From Sordaria brevicollis (taxonomy: Eukaryota > Ascomycota > Sordariomycetes > Sordariales > Sordariaceae): a stretch of 64,000 bases of DNA. Below are positions 22,077 to 34,486 of the stretch, piece by piece (within the stretch, counting starts at the first letter, position 1; every line of letters begins with the position of its first letter). The translations under genes and the position numbers were made by a program. Location: contig JAUTDP010000006.1 in assembly GCA_033439795.1 (NCBI GenBank), positions 2,914,001 through 2,978,000 of the forward strand. The letters are read 5' to 3'. Under the pieces are notes generated by a model that saw only the letters and a program-made list of their open reading frames with translations, did not search any database and was not told the DNA's origin.

Positions 22077-23180
22077 CTACTCCTGAGGACTGCCAGTCGA
22101 ACCCGAATCAGCTGGACTGCATGGCACCAAATCGGGGAGATCGTCGTACACAATGCCCGCCTCTTTTTCCAGCCGGCATATAGCCTCTGCCATTTGCTGC
22201 AAGATGACTCCGGTAGTAGGCTTTGTGGTTGTGTTGGGTCCACTCGTGGAGGAAGCAGAAGAAGGCAAAGTAGTTGAAGCGTTTGGTTGTTGGTGAGGTC
22301 TTCCAGCGCCCGACCTCCGAGTAGCCATCCGATCCATCATCTTCTTCAAGTCAAGCTCATCCGCATCCTCGCATAGGACGCAGCCGTGCCAGAAGCTGGT
22401 AACGGGAAAATGTCTGGTCTGTTCGAAGATTTCCATGCACCTTGGATGGACCGGGTGTGGGCAGAAACCGTACTTCTGCCGGTCGGTGGGGGTCATGGGC
22501 TTAAAGCAGAATGTGCATAACGGATCTGGGTGTCCGCCGGCGGTGAAGTGGCGGTATAAGTGGCTGAACTGGAAAATGTCGCCAAGCTCAGAGGGAAGGA
22601 ATGAGGACTGCCAGCGTAAGGGCTCCGGGCAGTTTAGGAGGTATCGGAGAACGTCTGTCAAGAAGTAAAGGGTTAGCAGTCGCTCACAGGGTAAACATCA
22701 AGACGGGTATAAGGAGATGGGGTACGAACAGATACGGTGCGGGCAGGTATAACCCCTTGTGGTGGGCGTCTTCCCGTACCCTCTCCCACCGCAGCTGCAG
22801 TTGACCTCGTCGCTGACAACCACAGTAATGCGATCTTTACCGTCCGACGTCAGCGTGAAGGTCTTTGACCAGATCTCGGGTCCCAGACCGCTGAAGTCTT
22901 GAATCCGGATTAGGCGCAGGGTCATGGTCTCAGCTTCCCCCAACGCCGAGAGGTAGACAGAGTCAGTGCCGTCCGATCGCCAGCCACCGTAGCGGGATGT
23001 CTTCTGAGGTGGGTTGCGGGTGTATCGGTAGTTCTTGAGGAGTGTCTCAAGCTCCTTTCGGTGTCCAGTGGTGAAGGCTAGTTTCCGCTTCTCGCATTGG
23101 AATTTGAGGACTTCAACGCTCTTCTTGGACCAGGCGGTATCGTCCGGAAGGTAGTTCTCGAGAGTACGTTCGGGAGGCAT
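22077..23180 (-). CDS. Family member A: SAP-like, SWIM and RING-H2-like zinc-finger protein
   Basis: Two exons (23180-22730 and 22654-22077) join at phase 1 to 342 codons; the intron has a GCTAAC branch site. The N-terminus LENYLPDDTAW is followed by a SAP-like helix pair (LKFQCEKRKL..GHRKELETLL). A SWIM-type finger has Cys128, Cys130, Cys146 and His148. Next comes the family signature LNCPEPLRWQSSFLPSEL. Then Cys197, Cys200, Cys215, His217, His220, Cys223, Cys242 and Cys245 give C-x2-C-x14-C-x-H-x2-H-x2-C-x18-C-x2-C, which fits RING-H2 spacing. The tail is Thr/Ser-rich and short. SWIM plus RING is known in some ubiquitin ligases, so a ligase role, perhaps on chromatin through the SAP-like part, is inference. 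I know no named homologue. Confidence 0.8.
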
Positions 23181-24284
23181 GGTGGTGGATTGGTGGTTAA
23201 ACGTCGAGGTACAGAGAACGTGAAGATGGTGTACGAAAGTTGTAGAAGTAAAAAGTCGCTATATACAGATGGCTACTAGCGCTAGCGAGTTGCTGGTGGT
23301 CAAGCGTCGAGTGTCAACGGTTGTATAAATGAGGGAATGGTTCCGACAAGCTGCCGGTGACAAGAGGGGTAGAGGTCTTGTCGAAGGATGTAAGGAGGTG
23401 GCCTAGAAGGCAAGGCCGTTGGCGGACTGGTATTTATACGCTCGGATGACTGTATCAAGACGGAGGCCCGGAAGCTTGGATTTTGGCTCAGTCGAATCGT
23501 TTCCCCTTTCTTGTTGTTGGCGATGTTGATGTTCGGTTTGCGCCGCAAGCAAGTTTTTACGCCGTGGACAAGGTTTTTGTTCCGAAAGTCCAACAGCCGT
23601 GACAGCTGATTGCGCACAAATGTTGCAAGTCTCCTAGTAGAGAGGTTGATGTACGTTTGCGGGCAAGTCTGCTTGTGGCGCTGGTCTTGTCTCAGTCGCG
23701 ATGGTTGACCGAGTTCTGGAAAATGGCTGAAGGCAAAAGGTCAGCCACGTGGAAAGAATGGATTGCGTGGAAGTAGGAAGGAGGAGGGACAGCAGCCGCA
23801 GATGGTCAGCCCTGATCAAATACTCGATTTGACAGGCAGTGAACTGGCATTTTGTGAGTGTGAGTTCCGTGAAGGAGTGCAAAGGCAACCTGGTCCAGTG
23901 AATGCTCGGGACAATGGGTGGACTGGACTACTGGCTGGTGACATTGAAGACAGGTGAATGGAAAGCAAGGAGGCTAGCTAGTGTTGAGGTCCCATACACA
24001 CGCGAATTGCGATGGGAGTGAAGGGGAGAAAAGGGAAGGAAAAATGCAAAAAAAAAGAGCTATTCTCCTCATACCCACCCCTAAATCTCGTTACACCCTC
24101 CCTATAATTAGGTCCCATACAAAACCCCAACCCTTATACCCTTTGATAGCCGATATCACCTATATGTAAAAATCCCCGTTTTACCCGCTAAAACCCCATA
24201 CTTTGCATGCACGTCACATTTCATGAAAAAAAATCGGGTCATAATAATTTTTAAAGTTTTGAAAACCGCGCACACGCACGCACA
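23181..24284. other. Intergenic: upstream of member A to the RIP relic edge
   Basis: The region holds the promoter of member A. I see no gene. From about 24030 an A-rich stretch leads into the AT-rich block, while CA and TG dinucleotides are still frequent until about 24285. Confidence 0.5.
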
Positions 24285-27200
24285 TAGTAATATCGCCTAC
24301 AATACTACATTATAATAACGTATCGATTAAATATTACAATTCTATTACCTTAAAATATATTATATTATTAAAGTCTATTAATATTATTATTTATTTAATT
24401 AAATAAATATTATTTATTATCCCCTTTCGCTATTTAACGCTAAAATTAAAGTTAAAAGTAGAATTATCTACGCTATTATCCCCCGCGCTATTAAATAATA
24501 TTATTGCGATTTTCGTATTAATTATATTATATAATCGCGAATTATAATACGTCGATTATACTTTATTTATTATTATTTAAAATACCTTCGATAGGGCGTT
24601 TAATAAATTAATTAACTTCTACTATCGTTATCGGTTTAGAATTATAATTTTACGGTCCGATAAATATAAAATTCGCAACCCCTAATACCTTTTCTTCGAA
24701 AAAATTAACTATTATATATATTAATACGATTATACTGCCCCGAATCCCTAAAATTCGACTAACCTTCGTAATAAACGATTTTATACTTCCTATAAAAAAA
24801 TAGACCGCTACCCGTTTCGATTATTCGTTAACGCAATTATTATTAATAATTAGAAGTAATTTATTAAAATAATAAATAATATATATAACGGTTATTTATT
24901 ATTAAAGAATTTTAATTATTATCTTTTTTTATAGGAAAGAACGTTGTATTTAAATATACGGGCTATATTATAAGTAATTACCCTCTTCAAAAGATAGGAA
25001 TTTAATATTTACTCTATTTATTTATTAATTAAAAAAAAATACCCGTAATATCCTTTAACGTATAAAAATATTACTAATATACATAATCGGTTAAAAAAGT
25101 CGTTATAGGAAGGCTACTAAAATATATAAATATTTATTCGCTCTTTCGAAAATAATAAATCGGTTATTTATTATAATATTAATTAAGATAATAAATAAAA
25201 AATTATACTTTTTAATACGTTTTGGGTTTTAAATCGCTAGCGTAAAATATAATAACGCAATCCCTTTATTATTTCGATCGACGCAACGTATAAAACTAAC
25301 CGTTATTATTTAACTATAATATAAAATATAATTTTAACTTATAAAAAAATTTCGATATTTATTTTTCAAATAATTTTAAATAATAAAGGTATTAAAGGAT
25401 TTATATACTTTATTACACAAATTAAATAAATTACGTAAATTATAAATATATTTCTCTTTAACGTTATTATTACCAACGGCGACGAATATTTAATCGAAAT
25501 ATTATAAACCTACCTATCCAATATTATATTCCAACGTTATATTTAATATATTAATTATAACGTTATTAAGGTAATTAAAAAATATTAGCGCCGTTTAGGA
25601 GATTTAATACTACTACTAGAATTTAACGAATTTAATAACGAATTAATCGATAATAATACCGACGACGATTTATCTATTTTATTTAATAATTCTTCGATTA
25701 CGCTAATTCGCAACGACTTTAACGAGGATTTAAATTAGCGTAATATCCGTAAATTTAATACCACTTATAAAAAAGTTTATATAATAACGAGGATTATATT
25801 CTCTTTAAAACCTTTAATTTAAAATAAGGTCGCTAATATACGTATTGGCTTATTTTTTATATAATAATATATAATTTATACCTATACAGTCGACGAATTT
25901 AAACGAGCCTACTAAATTCTCGTTAATAAATTTAGGGGGTTATAATTTTATATTATTATAGGGTATATCGATTAATAATTGATATTTATTAAGGAGATTT
26001 AAATAAGCTATTATACCTCGAATAATTTCAATTATAATTAGAAAATTACATTACCCAACGAATCTAATAATAATTCGCTTAAATCGTATAATATTTTAAT
26101 TCGTAGTAATTTAATTAATTTTTACGAAGTATTGGTCTAATATATCGATAACTAATATATTATTTATATTATTAAATATAATAAAATTACTTCGCGTATA
26201 CGTACAGTCTATTTAACCAATAAATCTAAGTGGTTAGGGCGCTATAAATATAATTTATTATTTTAAGTATTAAATATATTTACTTTCTAATATAATTCAT
26301 TAATATTAATATTATTTACGACCCGCGGTAATAGGGTCGTTATCGATAGTAGTAAGCCTTTATTACTTTATTTTAATACATTTAGGAAATAATATAAATT
26401 ACCGTATAATTATAATATAAAGGCGTTAATTAATTAAAAGGGGAATAAAGTTTTTATTTTAAAGGATAAATACTATTTATTTTAGTATTTAGACCGCGCT
26501 AGGGTAAATTAATATATATAGTCCCCAATTATCCTTATATTAATTACTTATAAAAGATTTAATCGATTAATATTTATATATTAAAAAAATTAAAATAAAT
26601 GTACTAAAAAGTCGCCCTCGTAATAATAAACCCTTTAATAACAATATTACGTTCGTTATACAATTAGCGGATATTTCCTAACGTATTACCTATATACGTA
26701 TTCGAATTTAAACTACTTTTTAAATTACTTTTTAAATTATTTTATAATCCGACGCTACCCTTATTATTTCCCTCTTATAATCCGCTTCCTAATTTATTAA
26801 TTTACATAACCGTTCTAAAAATATTATTCCTATATAGGTTTTAATACGTCGAAACCCGTCTAAATTCGAATATAATAATAATATCGAAGTTATAAATACC
26901 GCTAATACCGCATAGGAAGCCGATAAAACGACGAATAAGAAGGTAAATAAGAAAATAAATAAGAAAACGAATAAAAAATAATTAATAAAGTAATTAAGAA
27001 AGTAACTAAGAAAATAAGTAAAAATATAATTAATTCGACCCAACCTACCCAACTAAACTAATTTAAATATAAAAAACTTACCCTAAAGGGAAATTATATT
27101 ATTATTAATAATAATATTAAAAGTAATTTAAAACGTTTAAATAAGGGTATTGATAATATTAGGCACGCGTTTACAATTTGTAGTCCTATCCTACTACTTT

Positions 27201-28030
27201 AATTCCCCCTCTTTAATCCCTTCCCTAATCCCGATTAAAGAAAGGCAACCCCTATTATTTATAATAACGACGATACCCATCTCGATAATATATCCATCGG
27301 CTATAATTCTTAAGAATCGGATATAAATAAACGGTTAGCCGATAAGGAAAATAGAGAAGCGGTAAAATACGTTATAGAAAAAGAGAAATAAAAAGAAGAG
27401 GAAAGGATAAAGAAATATATAATTATAATAGAAGAATAATAATAAGCCTACTTTATTAAAGAGGTAGAATTATAAAAGAAGGCCGCTATTTATACCCTAC
27501 CCGGTTTATTATATTATTTTTAAAAAACGCTATTTAAAGAATTAAAATTACCCTATAACGTTACTTTTAAAAAGGATAAGGAATAAGTAGAGTAGCGTAA
27601 AAGTAAACGTTCTAATTACTTAAAATTATAGCTTATAGTAAAGAAGGAATTTAATCCTAATAAACTAGTAATTTAATACTAATAGGGTAAATTTATTATC
27701 CTATTTTATAATACCCCCTTTATTTTTAAACGAATAAAAATATTATACCGCTTATATAATGCCCAATAGGCTTAGGAGTATAAAAAAATTAAATATAGGG
27801 CTAATTAAATTAAGGGTAAGGGTTTTAAATTTTACTACGCGGCCAATTTTAAATTAAAAGGGTATAAGGGGGAGGATAAGGACTACGACCATAACCCGTA
27901 CGCTATATAATACAAGAGAGAGGGTAATAGACGAAACCCTATTAAAATCGAATAGAATAGAATAGAATAGAATAAAGTAGAGTAGAATAAATAGATGGGT
28001 TAATTATATTAAAATTTTTATTCTAGGACT
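24285..28030. repeat. RIP-mutated AT-rich relic of an old repeat or transposon
   Basis: Composition changes sharply to dense TA, with CA and TG strongly depleted while CG persists. That is expected when RIP converts CpA to TpA on both strands. All long frames are broken by TAA and TAG. Faint coding texture on the plus strand survives, for example a Lys/Glu-rich stretch at 27350-27480 and a segment near 26320-26400. The original element cannot be identified from what remains, and no terminal repeats were recognised at either edge. Such blocks are usually methylated heterochromatin in Neurospora. Family members A and B lie on either side. Confidence 0.9.
27951..27990. repeat. AATAG pentanucleotide microsatellite
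   Basis: About five perfect AATAG units followed by degenerate ones, near the right end of the RIP block. Confidence 0.85.
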
Positions 28031-31000
28031 GCCATACTTAATACTATAAAATTATTACGACTCTGGCGGTTACGGCGCGCTTGTTAGATTGCCAAGAAAT
28101 GTTAGATGATATAAGAAAACGGCATTTTACTATATAAAACTAGGAAATTTCGATATCAGCTATCAAATGGGGTATGGAGGGTGCAACGAGATTTGAAGGT
28201 GGGTGTAAGGAGAATTCCCTAAAAAAAAGTCGTGTGCTTGCCGGGCAATGGATTCGAACCATTATCTTCCTCAAGGCCCTCAAGCAGAGGTGGAAGAGGT
28301 AGAATCCTCCCACCTCAGGGATGTTGCCAATCTTACACCAACCAGGGCCACGGAAGGAGCACCTTTTACCCTCCCTTATGTACCCGAGACCAAGTGCGTC
28401 TTCCCTCGGTAACTTCGTTGACGGACGGGTACATTCTTTACAGCCGGAAAGCGACATTTAGCATGTCCACATAGGATGACCACTTGCGCACTATCCTCGC
28501 CTACGAGGCCGCGAGGCCGCGAGGGTGGCCATGTCCCACGAGTTTAACAGGTTCTCGTAGGTGGCCGAGCCCCCGCAGAGCGTCGCTCACGGCTCACCAC
28601 TATAGTCTTCGCGCGGCTCGCTTCGGGCACGTCTACTCAACCATTGTCCAACTATATGAGGCCGACCACGAAGGCTTCGAGTCCAACACGGACTACTCGA
28701 GACTCATTAAAATACTCCTTGTCTTGGCCCCATGATCGTGGACATCCTTCGGGACCATCGATCCTGTACCATTTGACATCTGGGTGGTAAAGCCTGCTAA
28801 TGGTGGCTACGTCTTTTCCGTCCACGCCCGACCATCAGAACCAAGATCGACTGCAAAACCCCGAGTCCCGACATACGCGGTGGTGGCCGTCCTGGTCGTG
28901 ACGATCCGCTCTGAGAGCCCTGATGCTGTTGCCCAAACGTAAGTGCCAGCCTTTGGCCCTCAACAGAGAGACCAAGATAACATCTTTGACCTAAATCTTT
29001 TGTGGTCAGTCGGCCTCTCAGCGGTGAAGAAAACTAACGTGGAATGAAAAAGCAGTGAAATCGAGATGAGACAAGCCCGCCTCAGCTCTTCTCCTCCTCG
29101 CTCTTCTTCTTCGAAGGACCCGGGCAGTACTCCTTCTACCACCCTGTTGATGATGTCTCAAAACATTCTCCTTCGCCTCTCGTCTATTTCACTACCTGTT
29201 CTGGTATCATTCTCCATCCATCGTGAAGATGCTAGAATACTAGAATCATCTCAACTTCGTTCGGCGTCCCATTAGTTTCACAAGTAGCAGTGGACATGAA
29301 TCATCGAGCAAATGAAGATCAGATCAAGTTGATTCATACTCAGCCCAGTTGCTTGACCAGATGACAGCCCATTCCTGCTTGCTGATTACAAACTTTCGTC
29401 GTCAAATATACTATCATTCTTTTGCGGACGCGGTATTGAAGTTGGTCCTCGCTTGGTACCTGTTCACTCCGGGACATGACCTTCAACAAGGCGCCGCAAC
29501 TTGTAGCTTGCTTCAACGCAGCTCGCTATGTATGTGGTCTTTGATGGCCCAATCGAGTTCCAAGATTGTCATTCACGGCCTCAAGGACGCCCTCAAACAA
29601 ATCTAATTGCCCTCGCAAATCTCGGCGAAACCGTGGTGGCCCATACACAGCATTGTTCGGGCAAACTCGAACAGTAGGTAGGTCGACAAGCTCCTTTAAC
29701 TATGGCAATGACGGCCTTAAAGCCCGCCCAAGATCTCTAACCCCGTAATCGCCATTTGGCATGTCTTAGGGGATCGAGATGACGTGGCAGAAAGCGAACG
29801 CAGACGGAGACTCGGGAGTCGAATCTCGTTGCGACGGATCGGATGTTTTCTGGGAATTCGGGGGCAAGGGGATGTATGTTGTTGTCGTGGCTTGTGGGGC
29901 GGTGCAGGGCGTCCGAGCCACGAGTCCACAAACCCGTTTATCGCGGCGTCACTGGGCCCAAATAGTCGGCGGGCGGGTCGAAGCGGGTAGGAGTGGAGTG
30001 GGAAGAGCGGGCCGGGATGTTTACCGCCGTAGAGGTAGGAGAGCCCGGGACGGAACCGGCAACGGAACCGGGGAGACCGGTGCCAGAAGCTGAATATGGC
30101 GGGGGGAGACCACCTCCGAGGCGGAACGGGGTAGGGAGATCGCCACCAACGGCGTCATCGTCCTTGTAGCACACTTGGTCGCCAAAGGGCTCATACTTCT
30201 GATTACGGCGGCAGGCTTGGTCGGTAGGTAACTAGGCCACTGTTGATTCCTCCTTTCTTCAGCTTCTTCCCTGCTACCCGCGTTCCTCTGGACAGAAGCT
30301 CTCTCGACATCAAGATAGACTGCAGAAGGCATCTCCGATGGCGGCACACAATCTTCTTGGAGTCATCAGGAAGATTATCACTCCCCAAAAGAACACGGAG
30401 GATGAATTTTCCGTGAAATGGGCAACTTGTTCGCGCGCCGCGCACCTATGGAGGTGGTAATAGGCGTTGACGCATTGGTATCCCCCAAGCCGCTCCGTGG
30501 TCGTCCCAGGTTCACTTCTATGGCATTCCTGCGGCACCGCCCGATAGGACCTCATCGCATTCGGGGTAGGCGGGCCAAGAATCCCATCTTGGACCATTAT
30601 ACACCGTGGAAAGGCGTCTGGCGTACTGTCCGATGGCAAGTCTCGCTGTCCAAGGCGGGTTAGACATGGGTGTAGTGGTATAACTCCTTGTTGACACTGC
30701 TGGGCAAAATGTAACTAGTGGGAGAGGGAGCAGGCGCCAGGCTCACTCAGAAAGATTGGACCGACCAGCGACTAAGCATATCCAAAAAAAAAGAAGGGAA
30801 TTACTTGACATGTAACTGGTTAGCTAGCTGGGTATGTCAACACGCTTCCATTCTTGTTTTCCAGTTCGCCATATCTTGTTCTAGCATGCGTCTTACATTC
30901 ATATTAACTCATCACACCAACGACAAGATTATGGCGAGCTAGGTAGTTTACCCCTAAGCTATTGTGTACAAATCTATTCAGACACTCTCAATATCTTCCA

Positions 31001-31152
31001 ACTTGGACAGGATTAATAAAATAGAGAACACTCCAACAACTTCCATCGACCTTCACTTCTCCCACGGCAAATCAATCTTCTCTCCTCCGCTAAAAACTCC
31101 AAATCATACAGTAATTGAACGCACCGAACCCAAGATGCAAGATCCCAATTAC
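28031..31152. other. Gene-poor tract between the RIP relic and member B
   Basis: Base composition returns to normal. No intact gene is supported. A minus frame at 29938-30174 reads YKDDDAVGGDLPTPFRLGGG, then a Pro/Gly/Ser-rich run ending PADYLGPVTPR. It resembles a fungal protein tail but has no convincing upstream exon. A minus frame at 30310-30639 is similarly isolated. They may be fragments of one dead gene. Confidence 0.4.
28221..28350 (-). other. tRNA-like Pol III promoter remnant
   Basis: On minus, a perfect B box (GGTTCGAATCC, 28260-28250) sits in a T-arm that folds as AATGG/CCATT around a 7-nt loop. It is followed by GCCCGGCA and, about 12 nt on, a run of eight T. An A-box-like TGGCCCTGGTTGG lies at 28350-28338 with one core mismatch. 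No 5' acceptor strand pairs with GCCCGGC, so this is not a normal tRNA. It could be a tRNA pseudogene or the head of a SINE-like element. Confidence 0.45.
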
Positions 31153-33072
31153 TTAAACACTCTTCTTCTTCGCCTTCTTCTCCTTCTTCTCTCGCGACTT
31201 GTCGAACAGCTTGTCAATCTTCCCCGCAACCTTGCTCTTCTTCTTCTCCAGCCTCGCAATCTTCCACTGGACGTGCTTCTCTTTCTCGCGTGCCTTCTCG
31301 ACACGATCTTGCAAGCGAATCACCCGCTTGATAAGTCTTGCCTTGCGCCTCTCCAGCTTCGATGCTTTGAGCTTTTTGACTTCGGGAGGGAATTTGTCGT
31401 CGACATTGGCTTGATCCGATGCATGTCCGGTAGTGATATCCTCGGACTTGCTCATCTTTTTGTCCTTCTTGCTCATCTTCGTCTTCTTTGTTTTCTTCTT
31501 CTTGTCGATGGAAGAACCGACATCTCCGCCCCGAATCAACACAGAAGCAAAGAGAGCGCCGGTTGGTGGGGGTGGCAAAGAAACGAAGGGATCGACCTCG
31601 TGCCTAGCAGGAGGTGAGAGGTAAGCGGGAGAAGGGGATGGAATAGCAGCCGTAGCTATGCGCAGAGGGCTACCACGCCCAACTGTCATCGAGGTTCCAG
31701 CTCGTCCTTGCGCGCTTGGCGAGACAACAGGAGCCGGAACAACGGTCTGAGCTCGGCGAGGTGATTGACTACCACCGATAGGCTGCGAGTAGCCAGAAAG
31801 AACTGGCAAGGGAATTGGTGTCGTGCTGACCCTTGGAGACCATGGACGCACCGGCGTAAGCGCTTGTTTACGGGGTGAGTACCCAGTGTATGCATCTGGA
31901 CGGGCGCGAACCGCCTCCTTTGCAGCTCTTGATGGCATTTGCCTGCGTGGAGATGAGGAAGGTTGTGGAGGAGGGCAAGGAGACTCTGGCTCCTGCTTGA
32001 TGACCACTGAATCATCAGAAGAGGTGGACGATCCAACAGGGGAAGAGTCCAGGGAGAGACGACTCCTCTCCTTGAAGAACTGCACCGATCTGGATGCCGA
32101 CAGATAGCTGGAATTGCTATCCTCTTCGTCGTTGGCTGCTGTGGGACGATCATCACTGATTGAGTCTGACCTGTTGTTGTCGTCTTCATCAATCTCCTGG
32201 GGTTGGTTGATATCGGCGTCAGCAACTCTCGGAGGTGACGAGCTGTAATGCGACCAGGTAGCAAGGCTGGACTGCCTACTTCCGAACCTGTCCAAAGCAT
32301 CAAGCTGCAGAATGCAGCAATTCTCTGCCTCTCTGCCAATCTCTCGACATTCTGGGTGAGCCCAAGCGCGGCAACAATGAGCGTACACTACGTAGTCTTG
32401 TTCAGCAAGGTCCCGGAAGCAGCGAACGCACTGGGTGTTGTTGGGAGGGAAGGCTAGGTTATGACGGTAGTCGAACGCAGTGCTGTACTCGAATATGGCC
32501 TTGAGCTCCTTGGTCAAAAACGCCTGCTGCCATCTGAGCGGTTCGGGGCAGTTGAGCACATAGAGTAGCACGTAGATGATATGGTCGCAAGTCGGAGTCT
32601 CACGGCCTTTCTGGTGTTTCTTTCGGACTCGTTAGCATATGTTACAGTTCCTGAATGTGCAGGGTAGGTGAGAACATACCCATCTCGAACAGCTACAACG
32701 CAAAATCCTGCTAATAATGACATACACCTCCGTATCAGAAACAGGCTCCCACAGGGTAAACAACTTCTCGATCGATGTCTTCTGGTGATCGCTGTTGTCC
32801 TCAACGCTAAGCACCTGGTATCTGCGATACCTGGCTCGTCGAAGAGCAGTCTTGTAGTGCTTGTCGCTGCGAACGAGCCAGGGAAGAAGACGTTCCTCGC
32901 CGGGGTAGCGACCGCGAAACTCGTGGAGGCGCTGAATGACCTCACTTACGGGGCCGTTGTCGAAGTCGCCGCGCCGGATGCATTGTACGTTGATGATTCT
33001 GCGAGGGTATTGCTCCCATGGTGCGTCGTCGGGTAGGTACCGCTCGAGGTCATCTCTGGATTGGATCTCCAT
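31153..33072 (-). CDS. Family member B: SAP-like/SWIM/RING-like protein with lysine-rich coiled coil
   Basis: Two exons (33072-32680 and 32610-31153) join at phase 0 to 616 codons; the intron has a GCTAAC branch site. The N-terminal LERYLPDDAPW and SAP-like region match member A. The SWIM finger is Cys126, Cys128, Cys139 and His141, split by the intron. LNCPEPLRWQQAFLTKEL follows directly, without the second intron seen in A, C and D. The RING-like part keeps C-x2-C-F and H-x2-C elements but its last Cys pair is degenerate. About 250 Ser/Pro-rich residues follow. The C-terminus is a strongly basic coiled coil (KLERRKARLIKRVIRLQDRV) ending in a Lys-rich stretch, suggesting nucleic-acid contact. 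Function is unknown; nuclear location is inferred. Confidence 0.8.
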
Positions 33073-34486
33073 GACTGAACAGCGCGCGAGCGATCTGGAT
33101 TCGAGGACGGTATCTAGAATTCTGGAGCGCTGTCGCGAGAAAGCGAGGGTAGTCGCTCGTTATGAGAGGTGAGAGTGAGCAGCGATTCCGATTTAGCGGA
33201 AAGACAACCACAGTCGAGATCCGGCGAGGTCGAGTGCGAGTGCGAGGAAAAGACCAGCGAGCAATTTTTGTGTGCGGTCAAAAATTTAAAACTGCGCGGG
33301 GTTGGCCCTGTGGAAGGTGGTGAATGGGAAAAGAAATCAAGTGCCCGCAAGTGAAGTGTAATTCCAGGAAAAGTGGTAGGCACAGGCAGCCCATTGCGCT
33401 GGGTGTCATGTATGGTAGACGGAGTGAATTGGCCTTGGCGGGCCACGCAGACACGGCAGAGACTACGGAGACACTCGTCCACAAAACAGGCAGGAGGAAG
33501 TAATATCATCTATTGGGCAAGTGTTACTGGGCAATGGAAGACGGAGAACAGATATATAGTTTTAATGAACGTTTTCATGATCATTTCCATGTCTTTACGT
33601 GGATGTCCGCTGGCTGGGTTCAAATTTATGGTTGATGTTGGTCAGCTAGTTGGGGACTGGAAGGAGTTGCTACATCAACACCTTGTGCAGTCCGTCAATT
33701 TCGTGACGTCTGCAGCTGTTTTTATAATTTCGGAATCGCGTCATCCTACATTATTTCATGTTTCCAATATGACAATACGTTAAAGGTCATAGTTGGTCAT
33801 CTCCCGATTATCTATTCACAAAACTTTTACGATTCGTTGGAAAGTATGCATCGAACTAGGTAGATATACTTGAAAAGACCCATGTCACCGGACCAAAATG
33901 TTTGTAGCAAGCATGATGAGAAGTATAACACAATTGGGTATTTTGTTCAAGAATGCAATGACCAAAAAAGTTTGGCCGTGTACAGGCTACCAAAGATAGC
34001 AAATACTGCCTGCTAACCATGCAGTAAGACTGAAAAGTCTGGACAAAAAAGGTATAAAAGAGAAGAATAATAACTCAACGCCCAAAAAGTGTCCAAAAAG
34101 CCATCCGCAAGCGAGCGAGCACGAGTCATTCGTAACCATGTGCTTCTGCTGTGTGCTTGTGTCGCCCACCCAGTCCCATTCCATTCCGTTCACCCATTGC
34201 TTTGCCGCCTGGCATGCCTAAAAGGTAACCTATACCCATGATAGCCCACCGCCGCCCCTTTTTCTTTTCTTGATGACATTCAATGAAAATGGTATGTTGA
34301 TGATGATGTTGATAACTCAAGAACGCCGCGCCCCAATGTCTTCCGTATTGGAAAGCTAAAACCGATACCGCCCGTTCGTTGTCTCCATTATCCCGTTTCC
34401 CGCTCTTACATGTGAAATTGAAATTCACCAATTCGAAGATTGTTTTTGTTTTCCTGGTTCTTTTCGTGCGCTTCCTAGCCGTTCAT
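33073..34486. other. Intergenic: promoter of member B and 3' flank of the SYLF gene
   Basis: No gene is supported. The part from 33780 to 34100 is AT-rich. None of the CATATG arrays seen before members C and D occurs here. Confidence 0.5.

Noticed and set aside
26789..27052. A hydrophobic 87-codon minus frame resembling a membrane protein
   Set aside because: It is the complement of an A-rich, Lys-like tract in RIP-mutated DNA; the Phe/Leu/Tyr content follows from AT richness.
27951..27990. Possible CRISPR-like or telomere-like repeat
   Set aside because: Units are 5-bp AATAG tandem repeats, an ordinary microsatellite, and the genome is eukaryotic.
28221..28350. A functional tRNA gene on minus
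   Set aside because: The T-arm is good, but there is no 5' acceptor strand and no proper D or anticodon arm, so I list it only as a Pol III-like remnant.
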